Of a stretch of 64,000 nt of DNA, positions 17,772 to 26,619 are shown in pieces. The stretch's first letter is position 1. Each line of letters starts with the position of its first letter. Origin of the DNA: a bacterium. Lineage in GTDB: Bacteria; Armatimonadota; Zipacnadia; Zipacnadales; Zipacnadaceae. Where the stretch lies: the NCBI GenBank assembly GCA_030615605.1, contig JAUWYY010000006.1, positions 75,847-139,846 on the forward strand, given 5' to 3'. Both the position numbers and the translations under genes were made by a program. Under the pieces are notes generated by a model. That model was given only the letters and a program-made list of their open reading frames with translations, was not told the DNA's origin and did no database searches.

Positions 17772-19007
17772 TTGGCCAGGCCAGTTTCCGATCGAATTGC
17801 GTATGTAATTGATACCTTTCCGTCGCCTGTGGACAGCGGCGCGATGCGGCAAATCCCGGCGCTGGAACGGCAGGGCTTTGTGATTGTACCCCTGGCCTTG
17901 CACCGGGATCGTGCCAGGGCCGCACCAGAGACGAGTAGGCGGCTTGCGGAACGCGTGACCTATGCTCCGCCGGTGTTGTCGCTGCGCTGTGCGGTTAGCC
18001 AGCTTGCTGCTCTACTGAGCTACCCCAGCGGCTCCTTGCTGGCCTTGCGCCTGGCATTGGGCCGCATCTTTGGCTATCCCAGGCAGACAAAGGAGATATT
18101 GGCGAGTCTGGTGCGCGCCGGATTTTTTGCCGTGCGTATGAGCCGCCGGATAAGACATATTCATGCTCATCTGGCCGGCGCTCCCACTACCGTTGCCTGG
18201 TTGCTAGCTGTGATCACTGGTCGCAGTTTCAGTTTTGCGGTTGGTGCCGGCGATATTTTCGGTGACGAAGTGCCTACCCTCGGTCTGAAAATAGCGGAGA
18301 CGGAGTTTGTCACCGCCGACACGGAGTACACCCGCCAGTGGCTTGTGAGCCGACATCGCCTGGTTACGGAGGGCAAGCTTCACCTGGTCTACGATGGCAT
18401 AGAGCCCCGTGAATTCGATCCGGTTGACCGTCCGCCCGGCCAGCCGCCGCTGATAATGTCGGTCGGCCCACTGGTAGAGAAGAAGGGCTTCCCGTATCTG
18501 CTTCAGGCGGCCAGCATAGTCCAATCGCGGGACGCCGAGTTTCACCTGGTGATTGTCGGCGAGGGGCCGATGCGCGAGGATTTGATACGCAGGGCCGCAG
18601 GGCTGCAACTTCGCGAACGGGTGGAGTTTGTGGGGGAACTAACGCCGCCGCAAATGCGCCGTCTCTACCAGAAGGCTGACGTCTTCGCGCTCGCCTCGGT
18701 AGTTGCCGCCGACGGTGACCGTGACGGGCTTCCCATGGTTCTGCTGGAAGCTCTGGCTATGGGAATCCCCACGGTGGCCAGCGATATATCGGCCATACCC
18801 GAGCTGATTGAACATCAGAAGACCGGGCTGTTGGCTGAGCCGGGCGATGCCCGTGACCTGGCCGATAAATTAGAGATGGCTCTGTATGATGAACAATTGC
18901 GCGGCCGCGTTGCTCTGCTAGGTCGTCAGAAAGTCGAGAAATACTTTGACGTCAATCGCAATGCTGCCGCTTTGGGGACACTATTCGCCCAGGTACTTCA
19001 CGAATAG
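17772..19007 (+). CDS. Glycosyltransferase, GT4 family
   Basis: About 411 residues with two Rossmann-like domains of the GT-B fold. The N-terminal acceptor domain begins DRIAYVIDTFPSPVDSG. The C-terminal donor domain carries LIMSVGPLVEKKGFPYLL (a family hallmark), LVIVGEGPMREDL and the retaining-enzyme signature DGLPMVLLEALAMGIPTVAS, where the conserved E-x7-E is replaced by D-x7-E, a known variant. It would add a sugar to a surface polysaccharide or lipid. The start is taken at TTG 17772 because GGGAGGTG lies 10 bases upstream; the frame also opens at GTG 17739, which would place the ribosome site inside the coding sequence. It opens the surface-protein region that includes a GT39 enzyme. 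Confidence 0.87.
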   Translation: MARPVSDRIAYVIDTFPSPVDSGAMRQIPALERQGFVIVPLALHRDRARAAPETSRRLAERVTYAPPVLSLRCAVSQLAALLSYPSGSLLALRLALGRIFGYPRQTKEILASLVRAGFFAVRMSRRIRHIHAHLAGAPTTVAWLLAVITGRSFSFAVGAGDIFGDEVPTLGLKIAETEFVTADTEYTRQWLVSRHRLVTEGKLHLVYDGIEPREFDPVDRPPGQPPLIMSVGPLVEKKGFPYLLQAASIVQSRDAEFHLVIVGEGPMREDLIRRAAGLQLRERVEFVGELTPPQMRRLYQKADVFALASVVAADGDRDGLPMVLLEALAMGIPTVASDISAIPELIEHQKTGLLAEPGDARDLADKLEMALYDEQLRGRVALLGRQKVEKYFDVNRNAAALGTLFAQVLHE

Positions 19008-19023
19008 TGGCTCTGGTGTTTGA

Positions 19024-19248
19024 ATGACGATTATGGACGAACCCTCAGGCCGCAACAACCAGGTGGCTGCAGCCGGTACCCAGATGACTCTGGCGCCACT
19101 GGTCATCTCGGTGTTCTTGAGCGTTGGGAAGGTTATGGGCTACGGCGATGCTGCTGGCCACATTGCTTTAATGGCGCTGTGTCTTGTGGTATTTGTAACG
19201 CAGCGGCGGCCGTTGTTCTTCCCGCTGAAGCCAGAGGGCGAGGAATAG
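19024..19248 (+). CDS. Small membrane protein, unknown
   Basis: A 74-residue frame 16 bases after the glycosyltransferase stop. It has two plausible membrane segments: about 22-36 (TLAPLVISVFLSVGK) and 45-60 (AGHIALMALCLVVFVTQ). It ends in a basic, then acidic, tail. The ribosome site is weak. Reading frames on the other phases look like noise by comparison. It is kept because of its position and clean hydrophobic pattern, but it may not be expressed. No family recognised. Confidence 0.45.
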   Translation: MTIMDEPSGRNNQVAAAGTQMTLAPLVISVFLSVGKVMGYGDAAGHIALMALCLVVFVTQRRPLFFPLKPEGEE

Positions 19249-19351
19249 CCCCACACGAAGCACCATCCGCTTGACCCTCGCCGCCAGTCACGCTACAATC
19301 GGCTTGGGAAGCCCGTGCATTGACTGCATGTGGGAGTGAGGGATAAGACAC

Positions 19352-19930
19352 ATGCCACCTATATGCAAGTTGGCGTGGTGGCGCAAATACTGGTGGGCCG
19401 TACTGCTGCTGACTATGGCGTTCGGATGGCCAATATGGGTGGGGCGCGCCTTTTGGGACTGCTTTGGGCCCCCGATCAGCCGTGCTGTGAGGCCAATCAG
19501 CATGCGCTGGGATGATTGGTCGCATCTTGATTTCGCCGTGGCAACGGTTGATGAGGCAACAGCTTACTTTCGAATGTGCCTCGCAGACCCAATCCCCTCG
19601 GGTGTTAGCGACATTCGCGCGGCTCAGCCGACACAGATGCAAGACTGGTTTGTAGTGTTTAGGTTCCATGCCAGCGAACGAGTGATCCAGCGTCTCGTAG
19701 CCCAGTTAGAGCCCGTTGCCGTTGAAGGGCAAGACAGGTTCTTCAGGGGATCCTACCTGGGTCTGAGGGGCAAATCCATCGGTCTGGAGTGGTGGAATCC
19801 CTCTGAAGTGAATAATGCGGATTGCTACGAGTCACATCGATTTGTAACACCAGAAGGAAGACCGGCGGGACTGTACCTCCTAGTCGACAGAGATCAAGAT
19901 TTGGTATACGTGGACGCTTGCGTTGATTGA
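19352..19930 (+). CDS. Uncharacterised membrane-anchored protein
   Basis: A 192-residue protein with an N-terminal hydrophobic helix (WWAVLLLTMAFGWPIWVG, about 14-31) and an extracellular-looking domain rich in aromatic residues. The C-terminal part (about 120-190) has alternating strands and ends RPAGLYLLVDRDQDLVYVDACVD, resembling the edge of a small beta-fold. AGGGAT lies about 9 bases before the ATG. No family recognised. The neighbours are glycosyltransferases and surface proteins, so an envelope role is plausible. Confidence 0.6.
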   Translation: MPPICKLAWWRKYWWAVLLLTMAFGWPIWVGRAFWDCFGPPISRAVRPISMRWDDWSHLDFAVATVDEATAYFRMCLADPIPSGVSDIRAAQPTQMQDWFVVFRFHASERVIQRLVAQLEPVAVEGQDRFFRGSYLGLRGKSIGLEWWNPSEVNNADCYESHRFVTPEGRPAGLYLLVDRDQDLVYVDACVD

Positions 19931-20061
19931 TTGTACGACTATTGGCCCAGAGCTCAGCGTAGCCATGGTACACGGGCTCGGGCCTTTGGGTTAGAGCTTT
20001 GGCCACGCAGTTCGAGGATTACACAAAGCTCGGCCATTGGAGTTCCGTCAAGCGGTACGCT

Positions 20062-20081
20062 CTACTCTACCGGTAGAATAG
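20062..20081. repeat. 20-bp inverted repeat upstream of the GT39 gene
   Basis: CTACTCTACC / GGTAGAATAG: two 10-base arms with no spacer and one mismatch, centred 37 bases before the TTG start of the GT39 gene. The core TCTACCGGTAGA is a perfect 12-base palindrome. The lack of a loop argues for a protein-binding operator rather than a terminator. No promoter was identified around it, so its role is inferred. Confidence 0.45.
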
Positions 20082-20108
20082 ACGGCAGCGGAACGGGCAG
20101 GAGTTAGC

Positions 20109-21836
20109 TTGCCACATGACGAAGGGAAGTCCTGCGTGTCAGGCACTTGGTTAAATCAGCCCGCCCCGGAGATTGTGGTGACCAGCGCCTCCCCAACAGA
20201 TGAACATAGGAGCTTTCTGAGCACAGTCCCGGCTGCGGTAGTAGGACTTGTGATCGTCGCCGCCTGTGCTCGGATTTGGGGATTGCGATGGGGCTTGCCT
20301 GACTCGACCCATCTTTTCTCCTACCATCCCGATGAATACCACTCTCTGCGCGGCCTGCTGTCGCTAGCGCTGAGCGGAGATCTCAATCCCCATTTTTTTA
20401 ACTACGGCAGCCTGTATCTGTATCTCGTCGCAGCAGCCGGCGTTCTGGGCCACGGATTACTTATATCCTCGCTGAGCCTGGAGACCATCCCTGAGGCGTT
20501 AAGACTCTGGACTCTGGATGCGCGCGTGGTGTCTGTGCTGGCGGGAGTTCTCACAGTTGTTACTGTTTACGTGCTGGCTCGGCGAGTCTGGAGTAATCTG
20601 CCGGCTGTGTGCTGCGCCCTGCTGTTGGCTGTGGCCCCTTTGCACGTGCTCAATTCCCACTACGGTACCGTTGATGTAACGCAGACGCTGTTCGTGACTT
20701 TGGCACTGCTGTTTTCGGTGCGGCTAGTGGAGTCGGGGCGCTGGCAGGACTGCGCTTGGGCGGGCCTGATGGTGGGGCTGGCGGCATCCACCAAGTATAG
20801 TGGTCTGCTGGTCGTTGTGGCGCCGCTGACGGCGATTGCTTTAAGTTGCGGTAATAATGCCTCCGGGTGCCGTGCCTCAGATACAGCGAGGAAAATGCTC
20901 ATCGTGCTGGGGATGGCAGCGCTGGGATTTGCGCTCACCTCGCCGTTCACTTTCCTCGCCTGGTCGGAGGCAAAGCAAGGTATCCTCTTCGAGCTTGAGC
21001 ACATGCGCGTCGGTGAGCCGCTGGCAGTGGCAGCCGAGCCGAATGGCTTGTGGTTCCACGCGAAGAACCTGCTCGCACCCGGTGCCGGACCGATAGTCCT
21101 CATGGCCCTGGTTGGCTGGGCGATGGCGGTAGTGAGAAGGCAGCGGCAACTGTTGCCGATAGCCGTTTTCGCGTGTCTGTGGGCGGTGATGATCGGTTTA
21201 GCCAATGTGCGCTACGCCCGCTATGAAGTCGCGCTGCTGCCTGCGCTGGTCGTCTTAGGCACCTATCCCATCGCGTTGCTACTGCGCGGCAGGCGGAACT
21301 ACAGGTGGGCTGGCTATCTGTTGATAGCCGTATGCGTCGTGCCGATCCTGCTGTGGAGTGGACAGCTTTGCAGCGGTCTGGCGAGGTGTGATCCGCGCAG
21401 CCAGGCGCTTGCAGAGATCGTGGAAGCAACTCCGCGGGATGCCCGCATTGGTCTGGTTCGGGATCCGTGGTTCGATGTGCCGCCGGTTGATTACTGCAAC
21501 GGCGGCGCTGTCCTGCGGCGAAATCCCCTGTGGCGACTTTATCGGCGGCCGGTGCGCGACTTGGTGATTACCGGTCTGAACCAAGAGTTGCTCTCCGCCC
21601 AGGCTCCCCACACCTTCGTGCTCAGTGAGTTCAACAGTCGGGCCGGCCTACTGGCGGGTGATGCCGCGACGATCAGCTTCGTTTCGGCACTGCTGACAAG
21701 CTATGAAACACGGGGTCCCTACGGCGGGTTGCCGCTGAGCTTCGTGCCCTGGGAGCTGGGTAGTGACTGGCTGTATCCGTGGCCACAGATCCATATCTTC
21801 GCGCGCAAATCGTCGCCGACTGGCGGAGGCGAGTAA
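20109..21836 (+). CDS. Integral membrane glycosyltransferase, GT39/ArnT-like
   Basis: A 575-residue polytopic GT-C enzyme with about ten membrane helices. The first periplasmic loop contains YHPDEYHSLRG (about 75-85), the acidic motif expected of the GT39/PMT-2 superfamily, followed by HFFNYGSLYLYL. Such enzymes move a sugar from a polyprenyl-phosphate carrier to protein or lipid on the outer side of the membrane. The last about 140 residues are soluble. The start is TTG behind AGGAG with a 5-base gap. The 3' end is followed by the FG-GAP gene 2 bases later, so the two are probably coexpressed, and the FG-GAP protein could be a substrate or partner; that is speculative. Confidence 0.85.
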   Translation: MPHDEGKSCVSGTWLNQPAPEIVVTSASPTDEHRSFLSTVPAAVVGLVIVAACARIWGLRWGLPDSTHLFSYHPDEYHSLRGLLSLALSGDLNPHFFNYGSLYLYLVAAAGVLGHGLLISSLSLETIPEALRLWTLDARVVSVLAGVLTVVTVYVLARRVWSNLPAVCCALLLAVAPLHVLNSHYGTVDVTQTLFVTLALLFSVRLVESGRWQDCAWAGLMVGLAASTKYSGLLVVVAPLTAIALSCGNNASGCRASDTARKMLIVLGMAALGFALTSPFTFLAWSEAKQGILFELEHMRVGEPLAVAAEPNGLWFHAKNLLAPGAGPIVLMALVGWAMAVVRRQRQLLPIAVFACLWAVMIGLANVRYARYEVALLPALVVLGTYPIALLLRGRRNYRWAGYLLIAVCVVPILLWSGQLCSGLARCDPRSQALAEIVEATPRDARIGLVRDPWFDVPPVDYCNGGAVLRRNPLWRLYRRPVRDLVITGLNQELLSAQAPHTFVLSEFNSRAGLLAGDAATISFVSALLTSYETRGPYGGLPLSFVPWELGSDWLYPWPQIHIFARKSSPTGGGE

Positions 21837-21838
21837 GC

Positions 21839-23656
21839 TTGGCCCGGATTGTCTGGACTATTATCATGCTGGCGGTCCTGGTTGCTCCCGCCCACAGCCA
21901 GTATTTAGCCCGAATGCTGGCTGATGACGTCTTCCCCGTGCAGGGAGGGAGGCTGGTGTGGCTGGCCGAGGGGCCGGTGACTGGCGGGGATATGGCCGAC
22001 CTGGCCATTGCCGACCTCAACGGCGACGGGCAAGAGGACTTGTTGGTAGGCTCTGGCTACGGCGATCTGCTCTACTATCGGCGCCTGGCCGGTGACATAT
22101 TTGGTGCTCCTGAGCCGCTTATCGCCGACTCGACTGATTCCGCAAGCTGGCCGCCGAAACCGCGACAGGTCTCCCCGGCTTTGGTTGATTGGAACGATGA
22201 CGGTCGATTAGATCTCCTTTTGGGTTGGGAGGAGCAGCTTCTCTGGTACCAACTGAGGGGTATGGCGTTGCGCGGTGGCGAGGGCATGAGACTGGCGGAC
22301 GGCACAAAGATAGCGGAGGCCATCCGCCAGGTGGCCCCGGAGGTGGGGCATTTGGCTCCGGCGGTCGGTGATGTGGATGGCGATGGTGATGAGGACCTGC
22401 TGCTGGGTGGTGATGACGGCAGTGTATGGTGGCTGGAGCGAACTGCCGACGACGGAGGGTACAGATGGGCAGCGCCTCGGCAGCTGAGCGCTGGCGGCAG
22501 CCCAGTGGAGGTAGGCTCGCGGGCGCGGCCTTGCGTGCTGGATTGGGAGGGCGACGGGCACAAGGATGTGCTCATTGGTCAGGGCGAGGGTGAGTTGTGG
22601 CTTCTGCGCGGGAGTTCCGATGGCCTGGCGGCTGCTGAGCGGATCTCGGTGCGTGGCCAGAGCAGTCTGGCGGCGCTGGCGCCACAGTTGGCTGCCACCG
22701 GTGAAATCTGGCTGGGGACCGCCGATGGTTTCGTTCTCAATGCCAGGCCGTCCTCTGGTGCTCTGGAATATAGCGGGAAGTTGCAGGCGCGGCCAGTGCC
22801 GCTGGATGTCGGACAGGCAGCGGCGGTCTCCGCGCTGGATTGGAATGGCGATGGCCGCCTTGATTTGCTGGTTGGCAACCGCTGCGGAGACGTGCGCGTA
22901 TTTGAGCAGATTGGGGTAGGCGATACGCTGATGATGGCATCAGGGAAGGCAATCTCAGCCACCTCGGGGGTTGTCTCGGCGGCCGGCTACGCTTGGCCGC
23001 GCTGTGCTGATGCTGATGGCGACGGAGATTTGGATATGTTCGTGGGCGCCGGTGATGGCTCCGTAGAGCTGTGGATTAATTCGGGAAGTTTCATTCGTCG
23101 GGGGCCAGTTGAGGTTGCCGGCCAGGCGATTCGCACTGTCGGAGCGGCGCTGGTCGCACCGTGTGACTATGATGGAGACGGCGATGTTGACCTGTTTGTA
23201 GGCAGCAAACCCGTGTCAACCTCGAGCGGGGAAGCCACACTGCCTGTTCATAGAGTGGCCTACTTCGAGAACAAAGCCGACAGCCGTCCTGCACTGCCGG
23301 TTTTCAACAAGGGCACTCTGATTACGATACAGATTAAGGACGGCAACCAGCAGGCCCCGTTAGATGGCACGGTCCTGGGACCGCAGTTGGCCGAACCGCT
23401 GGCGCTAGCCGCCCGTGGCGCCACAGACTTTCTGCTGACCGCAGACCTGGGCGTGTTTCTTTTTTCAACGAGCGAATCGCGCGGCTCTTATCCTTTCCTG
23501 GAAATTGGCAGTTGGCCGCATCGACTTCCCGCGACGCTGGCTCCCGCTGTCTACTCGGCGTATGCCTGTGACTTTCTGGGCACGGGCCAGCCGGTGCTGC
23601 TGTGCGGCCTGGAGCAGTATGGCATGATTGTGGCCTGCCCCGACAGCCTGCCGTAA
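21839..23656 (+). CDS. Secreted FG-GAP/VCBS repeat beta-propeller protein
   Basis: About 605 residues. A signal peptide (about 1-20, ending PAHSQ) precedes at least seven repeats with the Ca2+-binding consensus D-x-[DN]-x-D-G-x-x-D: for example DLNGDGQEDLLVG, DWNDDGRLDLLLG, DVDGDGDEDLLLG, DWEGDGHKDVLIG, DWNGDGRLDLLVG, DADGDGDLDMFVG and DYDGDGDVDLFVG. Repeats of this type fold as a seven-bladed propeller, as in integrin alpha chains. The last about 130 residues have no calcium motif. The start is TTG at 21839 with GGAGG 9 bases upstream; a GTG at 21779 in the same frame would lie inside the GT39 gene. Likely an extracellular adhesion or cargo-binding protein; the ligand is unknown. Confidence 0.85.
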   Translation: MARIVWTIIMLAVLVAPAHSQYLARMLADDVFPVQGGRLVWLAEGPVTGGDMADLAIADLNGDGQEDLLVGSGYGDLLYYRRLAGDIFGAPEPLIADSTDSASWPPKPRQVSPALVDWNDDGRLDLLLGWEEQLLWYQLRGMALRGGEGMRLADGTKIAEAIRQVAPEVGHLAPAVGDVDGDGDEDLLLGGDDGSVWWLERTADDGGYRWAAPRQLSAGGSPVEVGSRARPCVLDWEGDGHKDVLIGQGEGELWLLRGSSDGLAAAERISVRGQSSLAALAPQLAATGEIWLGTADGFVLNARPSSGALEYSGKLQARPVPLDVGQAAAVSALDWNGDGRLDLLVGNRCGDVRVFEQIGVGDTLMMASGKAISATSGVVSAAGYAWPRCADADGDGDLDMFVGAGDGSVELWINSGSFIRRGPVEVAGQAIRTVGAALVAPCDYDGDGDVDLFVGSKPVSTSSGEATLPVHRVAYFENKADSRPALPVFNKGTLITIQIKDGNQQAPLDGTVLGPQLAEPLALAARGATDFLLTADLGVFLFSTSESRGSYPFLEIGSWPHRLPATLAPAVYSAYACDFLGTGQPVLLCGLEQYGMIVACPDSLP

Positions 23657-23777
23657 GTCGGGAACATTTGCGTCGATAGTTGCGTCCAATAGGTGAAGCA
23701 GTAAACTCTTGCTGCTTTCATTGGTTCACCTGTTGCACCAACTTTCATACCTGATCTATTCGAGGCAGGGAATACTT

Positions 23778-24719
23778 GTGAACAATCACTGTTCTCTGGC
23801 AAGCTTACGGGCCTGCCTGATATACACCGTGCTGGCAATTGCTGGGTTAGTTTTGCTCAGTGGCTGTGGCGGTGGAGGTGGTGGGGGTGGGCTGCCCGCG
23901 ATTATTTCTATTGTTATCACTGAGGATTTTGCGGCGCACGTTGGCGATGTTGTTGACTTTCATGTCTGGGGTGAGCAGGAAACCAGTGGCTGGCGGTTGC
24001 TGTATAACGAAGACCTCATCTGGGAAAGCTCTAACCCGGCAGTGGGCACTATTGATAGCCTGGGCGAATTCACCGCCACTGGCCTGGGGACGACTGAGGT
24101 GACCGGTACTTACGAGGATCTGCCTCCTGATTCCGCCGAGGTTACAGTGGAGGAGACCGGGCCGCAGCCTACTGCTGATTATTATCCCGTGGGTCTGGGG
24201 TACTGGTGGGAGTATACGGGCAGTGAGGTCGAGCCTGGTGGTGTCCGGCCCCAGCAGGAGATTACCTTAACAGTCACCTGCCTGCGACAGGTCGTCGGAG
24301 CAGGGGAGACATGGCATGAGTTGCGTGTGCAATTCACTGATCCCCAACAAGCGCCCAGGTATATGTATTTCCAGCATGACGACGAAGGTCTGCGTGAGCT
24401 ATACGCAGACGACAGCACCATGTACAAGTTGAAGGCTCCTGTTCAAGTGGGCACGCAATGGTTTGATGACCAGGCTCCTGAGCACTATTTCGTGATCGAA
24501 TCGGTCACCGAGACGGTGGACGTGCCCGCTGGAGTGTTCGAGGATTGCGTGAAAGTGCGCGAACACAACGTTGCCCAGGGTGGAGATGACTGGGACATCT
24601 TTGCCTGGTTTAAGGCTGGTGTGGGCGTGGTGAAGAGCGAGTATTTCGAGATAGATCCCGATACCGGCGAGGAAGTCCGGATATATCAGGAGCTTGCTGC
24701 CTACTCGGTGGGAGGTTAA
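23778..24719 (+). CDS. Ig-like domain lipoprotein
   Basis: About 313 residues. The signal peptide ends in the lipobox LSGC with the lipidated cysteine at residue 30, followed by a run of eight glycines, a frequent tether in surface lipoproteins. A bacterial Ig-like (Big2-type) domain follows (about 42-133; IWESSNPAVGTIDSLGEFTA, then TGLGTTEVTGTY). The C-terminal domain (about 143-313; YYPVGLGYWWEYTGSE, DVPAGVFEDCVKVREH, WFKAGVGVVK) matches a widespread secreted domain of unknown function. GTG at 23778 has AGGG 7 bases upstream and puts the signal peptide at the N-terminus; an ATG at 23709 would add an unlikely leader. Convergent with the Tad cluster, with 10 bases between the two stops. Confidence 0.82.
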   Translation: MNNHCSLASLRACLIYTVLAIAGLVLLSGCGGGGGGGGLPAIISIVITEDFAAHVGDVVDFHVWGEQETSGWRLLYNEDLIWESSNPAVGTIDSLGEFTATGLGTTEVTGTYEDLPPDSAEVTVEETGPQPTADYYPVGLGYWWEYTGSEVEPGGVRPQQEITLTVTCLRQVVGAGETWHELRVQFTDPQQAPRYMYFQHDDEGLRELYADDSTMYKLKAPVQVGTQWFDDQAPEHYFVIESVTETVDVPAGVFEDCVKVREHNVAQGGDDWDIFAWFKAGVGVVKSEYFEIDPDTGEEVRIYQELAAYSVGG

Positions 24720-24729
24720 GTGGCAGCCG

Positions 24730-25656
24730 CTATTTGCCCATGCCGCCCATTGTATGCATTATTGTTATGGCCCCAGGGCCGAGAATGACCACGAACATTG
24801 ACGGGAATATGCAGAACACCAGGGGGAAAAGCATCTTTACCGGTATCTGGTTGGCCAGTTCGCGTACGCGAATCTTGCGCTTGATGCGCAGGGTGTCGCT
24901 GTGAGTGCGTAGCACCCTCGATATGCTGGAGCCCAGCTCTTCGGCTTGACAGATGGCCGCCATGAAGGCGCTTAGGTCGTTAACTTGGGTACGCTGAGCC
25001 AAATTGCGCCAGGCGTCTTGGCGCTGCTTACCTAGTCGTATTTCGGCCAGGGCCTGATCGAACTCGTCGATCAGGGGGCCGCTTTCCCGCTCAATGATCT
25101 CCGATATGGCTGCATCCAAGCCCAGACCTGCCTCCACACTAACCACCAGCAGATCGATAACGTTGGGCAGATCCTTCCTTATCTCTCGCCGGCGCTTCTG
25201 AGCGATGCGATCTACCAGCCAGCCCGGTGCCAGCAGTCCACCACTCGCTGTGGCGATTGCGGCCAACCAGGTTATGTTGGCGGGCAGCAGACCGCGTAGT
25301 ACTATCATGCCAGCCATAGCTATGCCCATCAGCGTGCTCAACATTCTTACCATCAGGAAGATCTCGCTGGTCAACCCCCAGGGATGGGCGGCCTGCTGCA
25401 GTCGTTGGCGATTGGTCTGTAGTAGGCTGCTCGGGGCTAGCTTGCCGATCACGCTGGACACTCTTTCCAACATTGGAACGACGATACGGTGTCCCCATGG
25501 CTTGGCAAGCTCGGTTGTCAGGATTGGCTCGGGTTCTGGGGCTGTTCGCATCTGTTGCAGTTGTCGAATGTGGGCACTGCTGTCGATGCTGGTTCCTATG
25601 GCGAAGCCAATAGCCACCAGCAGTGCGAAGACTATGCCGGCAATTACAAAGGGCAT
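24730..25656 (-). CDS. tadC: Tad pilus platform protein, TadC-like
   Basis: A 308-residue inner-membrane protein of the type II secretion F (GspF) family. The cytoplasmic T2SSF domain is at about 140-265 (DLPNVIDLLVVSVEAGLGLDAAISEI, QRTQVNDLSAFMAAICQAEELGSSI), with hydrophobic segments at the N-terminus (about 4-22), about 105-145 and at the C-terminus (about 270-300). In Tad systems TadB and TadC together form the platform that couples the ATPase to Flp assembly. It is the last gene of the cluster, 11 bases after tadB. Its order behind cpaF and tadB fits TadC better than a general GspF. Confidence 0.9.
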   Translation of the reverse strand: MPFVIAGIVFALLVAIGFAIGTSIDSSAHIRQLQQMRTAPEPEPILTTELAKPWGHRIVVPMLERVSSVIGKLAPSSLLQTNRQRLQQAAHPWGLTSEIFLMVRMLSTLMGIAMAGMIVLRGLLPANITWLAAIATASGGLLAPGWLVDRIAQKRRREIRKDLPNVIDLLVVSVEAGLGLDAAISEIIERESGPLIDEFDQALAEIRLGKQRQDAWRNLAQRTQVNDLSAFMAAICQAEELGSSISRVLRTHSDTLRIKRKIRVRELANQIPVKMLFPLVFCIFPSMFVVILGPGAITIMHTMGGMGK

Positions 25657-25667
25657 TTCATATCACC

Positions 25668-26615
25668 TCATACGTCAACGTTAAGCATGTTCTTGATAAT
25701 CAACAGGCCAAATATCATCAACGATCCAGCCCCAATCAGCATTCCGATGCCCAGCCGCTCGGTAGTGAGCGGCTGTAGGTACTCGGGGTTGAGCATGTGG
25801 ATAAACAGACCCAGGCCGATCGGCAAGCCGCCGAGGATGACGGCAGAAAGGCGTCCTTCGGCGGTAAGTGCCGCCACTTCCGCGGTGAGCTGAAAACGCT
25901 CGCGAATCATGGTGGAGGTAGTGTCTAGCACCTCGGCCAAGTCACCGCCCACTGATGACTGAATCTGGATCGCCGTTACCATCAGCTTGACGTCGGGACT
26001 GGCAGTTCGTCGTACCATGTGTGTGAAGGCCCTGTCTGTGCTGACACCGACGTTTACCTCGTCAAGCACCCATCGGAATTCCCGCGAGATCGGTGCAGGC
26101 ATCTCGTTAGCGACTACTTCAATCGCTCGCAGGATGGAGAACCCGGAGCGCAACGAGGAAGCTATCAGTTGCAGGGCCTCAGGCAGTTGGGTTATCAGCA
26201 GTTTGTTACGATACTGCTTGCGGACCTGAACGTATATCCAGGGACTACCCAGGCCGATCAAGAGTAAAGATACCTTAGTAATCAAGCTCGGCGGAAAGGC
26301 CAGCGCCAACATATATGCGCCGATCCCCGCCGCCACCGAGATGGCTATCATCTCCGAGGGTTTTATCAACAGACCTGCCCGCAACAGCTCCCACTGCAGG
26401 GCATCGTCAAGCCGAGTCCTGCGCAGCAGTCTTGTGACCAAGGGAGCGCTGTCGGCCTGCAGTTGCGCCTGGCCACTGTCGGCTACCGGCTGCCCCTCTT
26501 CTTGAAGCCGACGCCTGGGCACCTTCTCTTTGAAGAAACCCAGTGCGCTGACCAGCGCGTAGCCACCGATGCTTGAGATGACAAATATGCCGCCAGCGAG
26601 TAATGCCGGGCTCAT
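25668..26615 (-). CDS. tadB: Tad pilus platform protein, TadB-like
   Basis: A 315-residue GspF-family protein: a hydrophobic N-terminus (about 4-23), a conserved T2SSF domain at about 145-275 (QLPEALQLIASSLRSGFSILRAIEVV, IQSSVGGDLAEVLDTTSTMIRER) and further helices at about 85-130 and 270-310. The gene follows cpaF by 4 bases and precedes tadC by 11. TadB is the partner platform subunit of TadC. Length and order match the standard tadABC block. Confidence 0.9.
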   Translation of the reverse strand: MSPALLAGGIFVISSIGGYALVSALGFFKEKVPRRRLQEEGQPVADSGQAQLQADSAPLVTRLLRRTRLDDALQWELLRAGLLIKPSEMIAISVAAGIGAYMLALAFPPSLITKVSLLLIGLGSPWIYVQVRKQYRNKLLITQLPEALQLIASSLRSGFSILRAIEVVANEMPAPISREFRWVLDEVNVGVSTDRAFTHMVRRTASPDVKLMVTAIQIQSSVGGDLAEVLDTTSTMIRERFQLTAEVAALTAEGRLSAVILGGLPIGLGLFIHMLNPEYLQPLTTERLGIGMLIGAGSLMIFGLLIIKNMLNVDV

Positions 26616-26619
26616 ACGA

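Noticed and set aside
22000-23250. Repeated DNA in the FG-GAP gene as a possible tandem or CRISPR-like array
   Set aside because: The repeats are protein-level calcium motifs with diverged DNA and irregular spacing. There is no CRISPR array anywhere in the window.
23866-23892. G-rich GGTGGAGGTGGTGGGGGTGG tract as a possible G-quadruplex control element
   Set aside because: It encodes the poly-glycine tether after the lipobox, which explains it.
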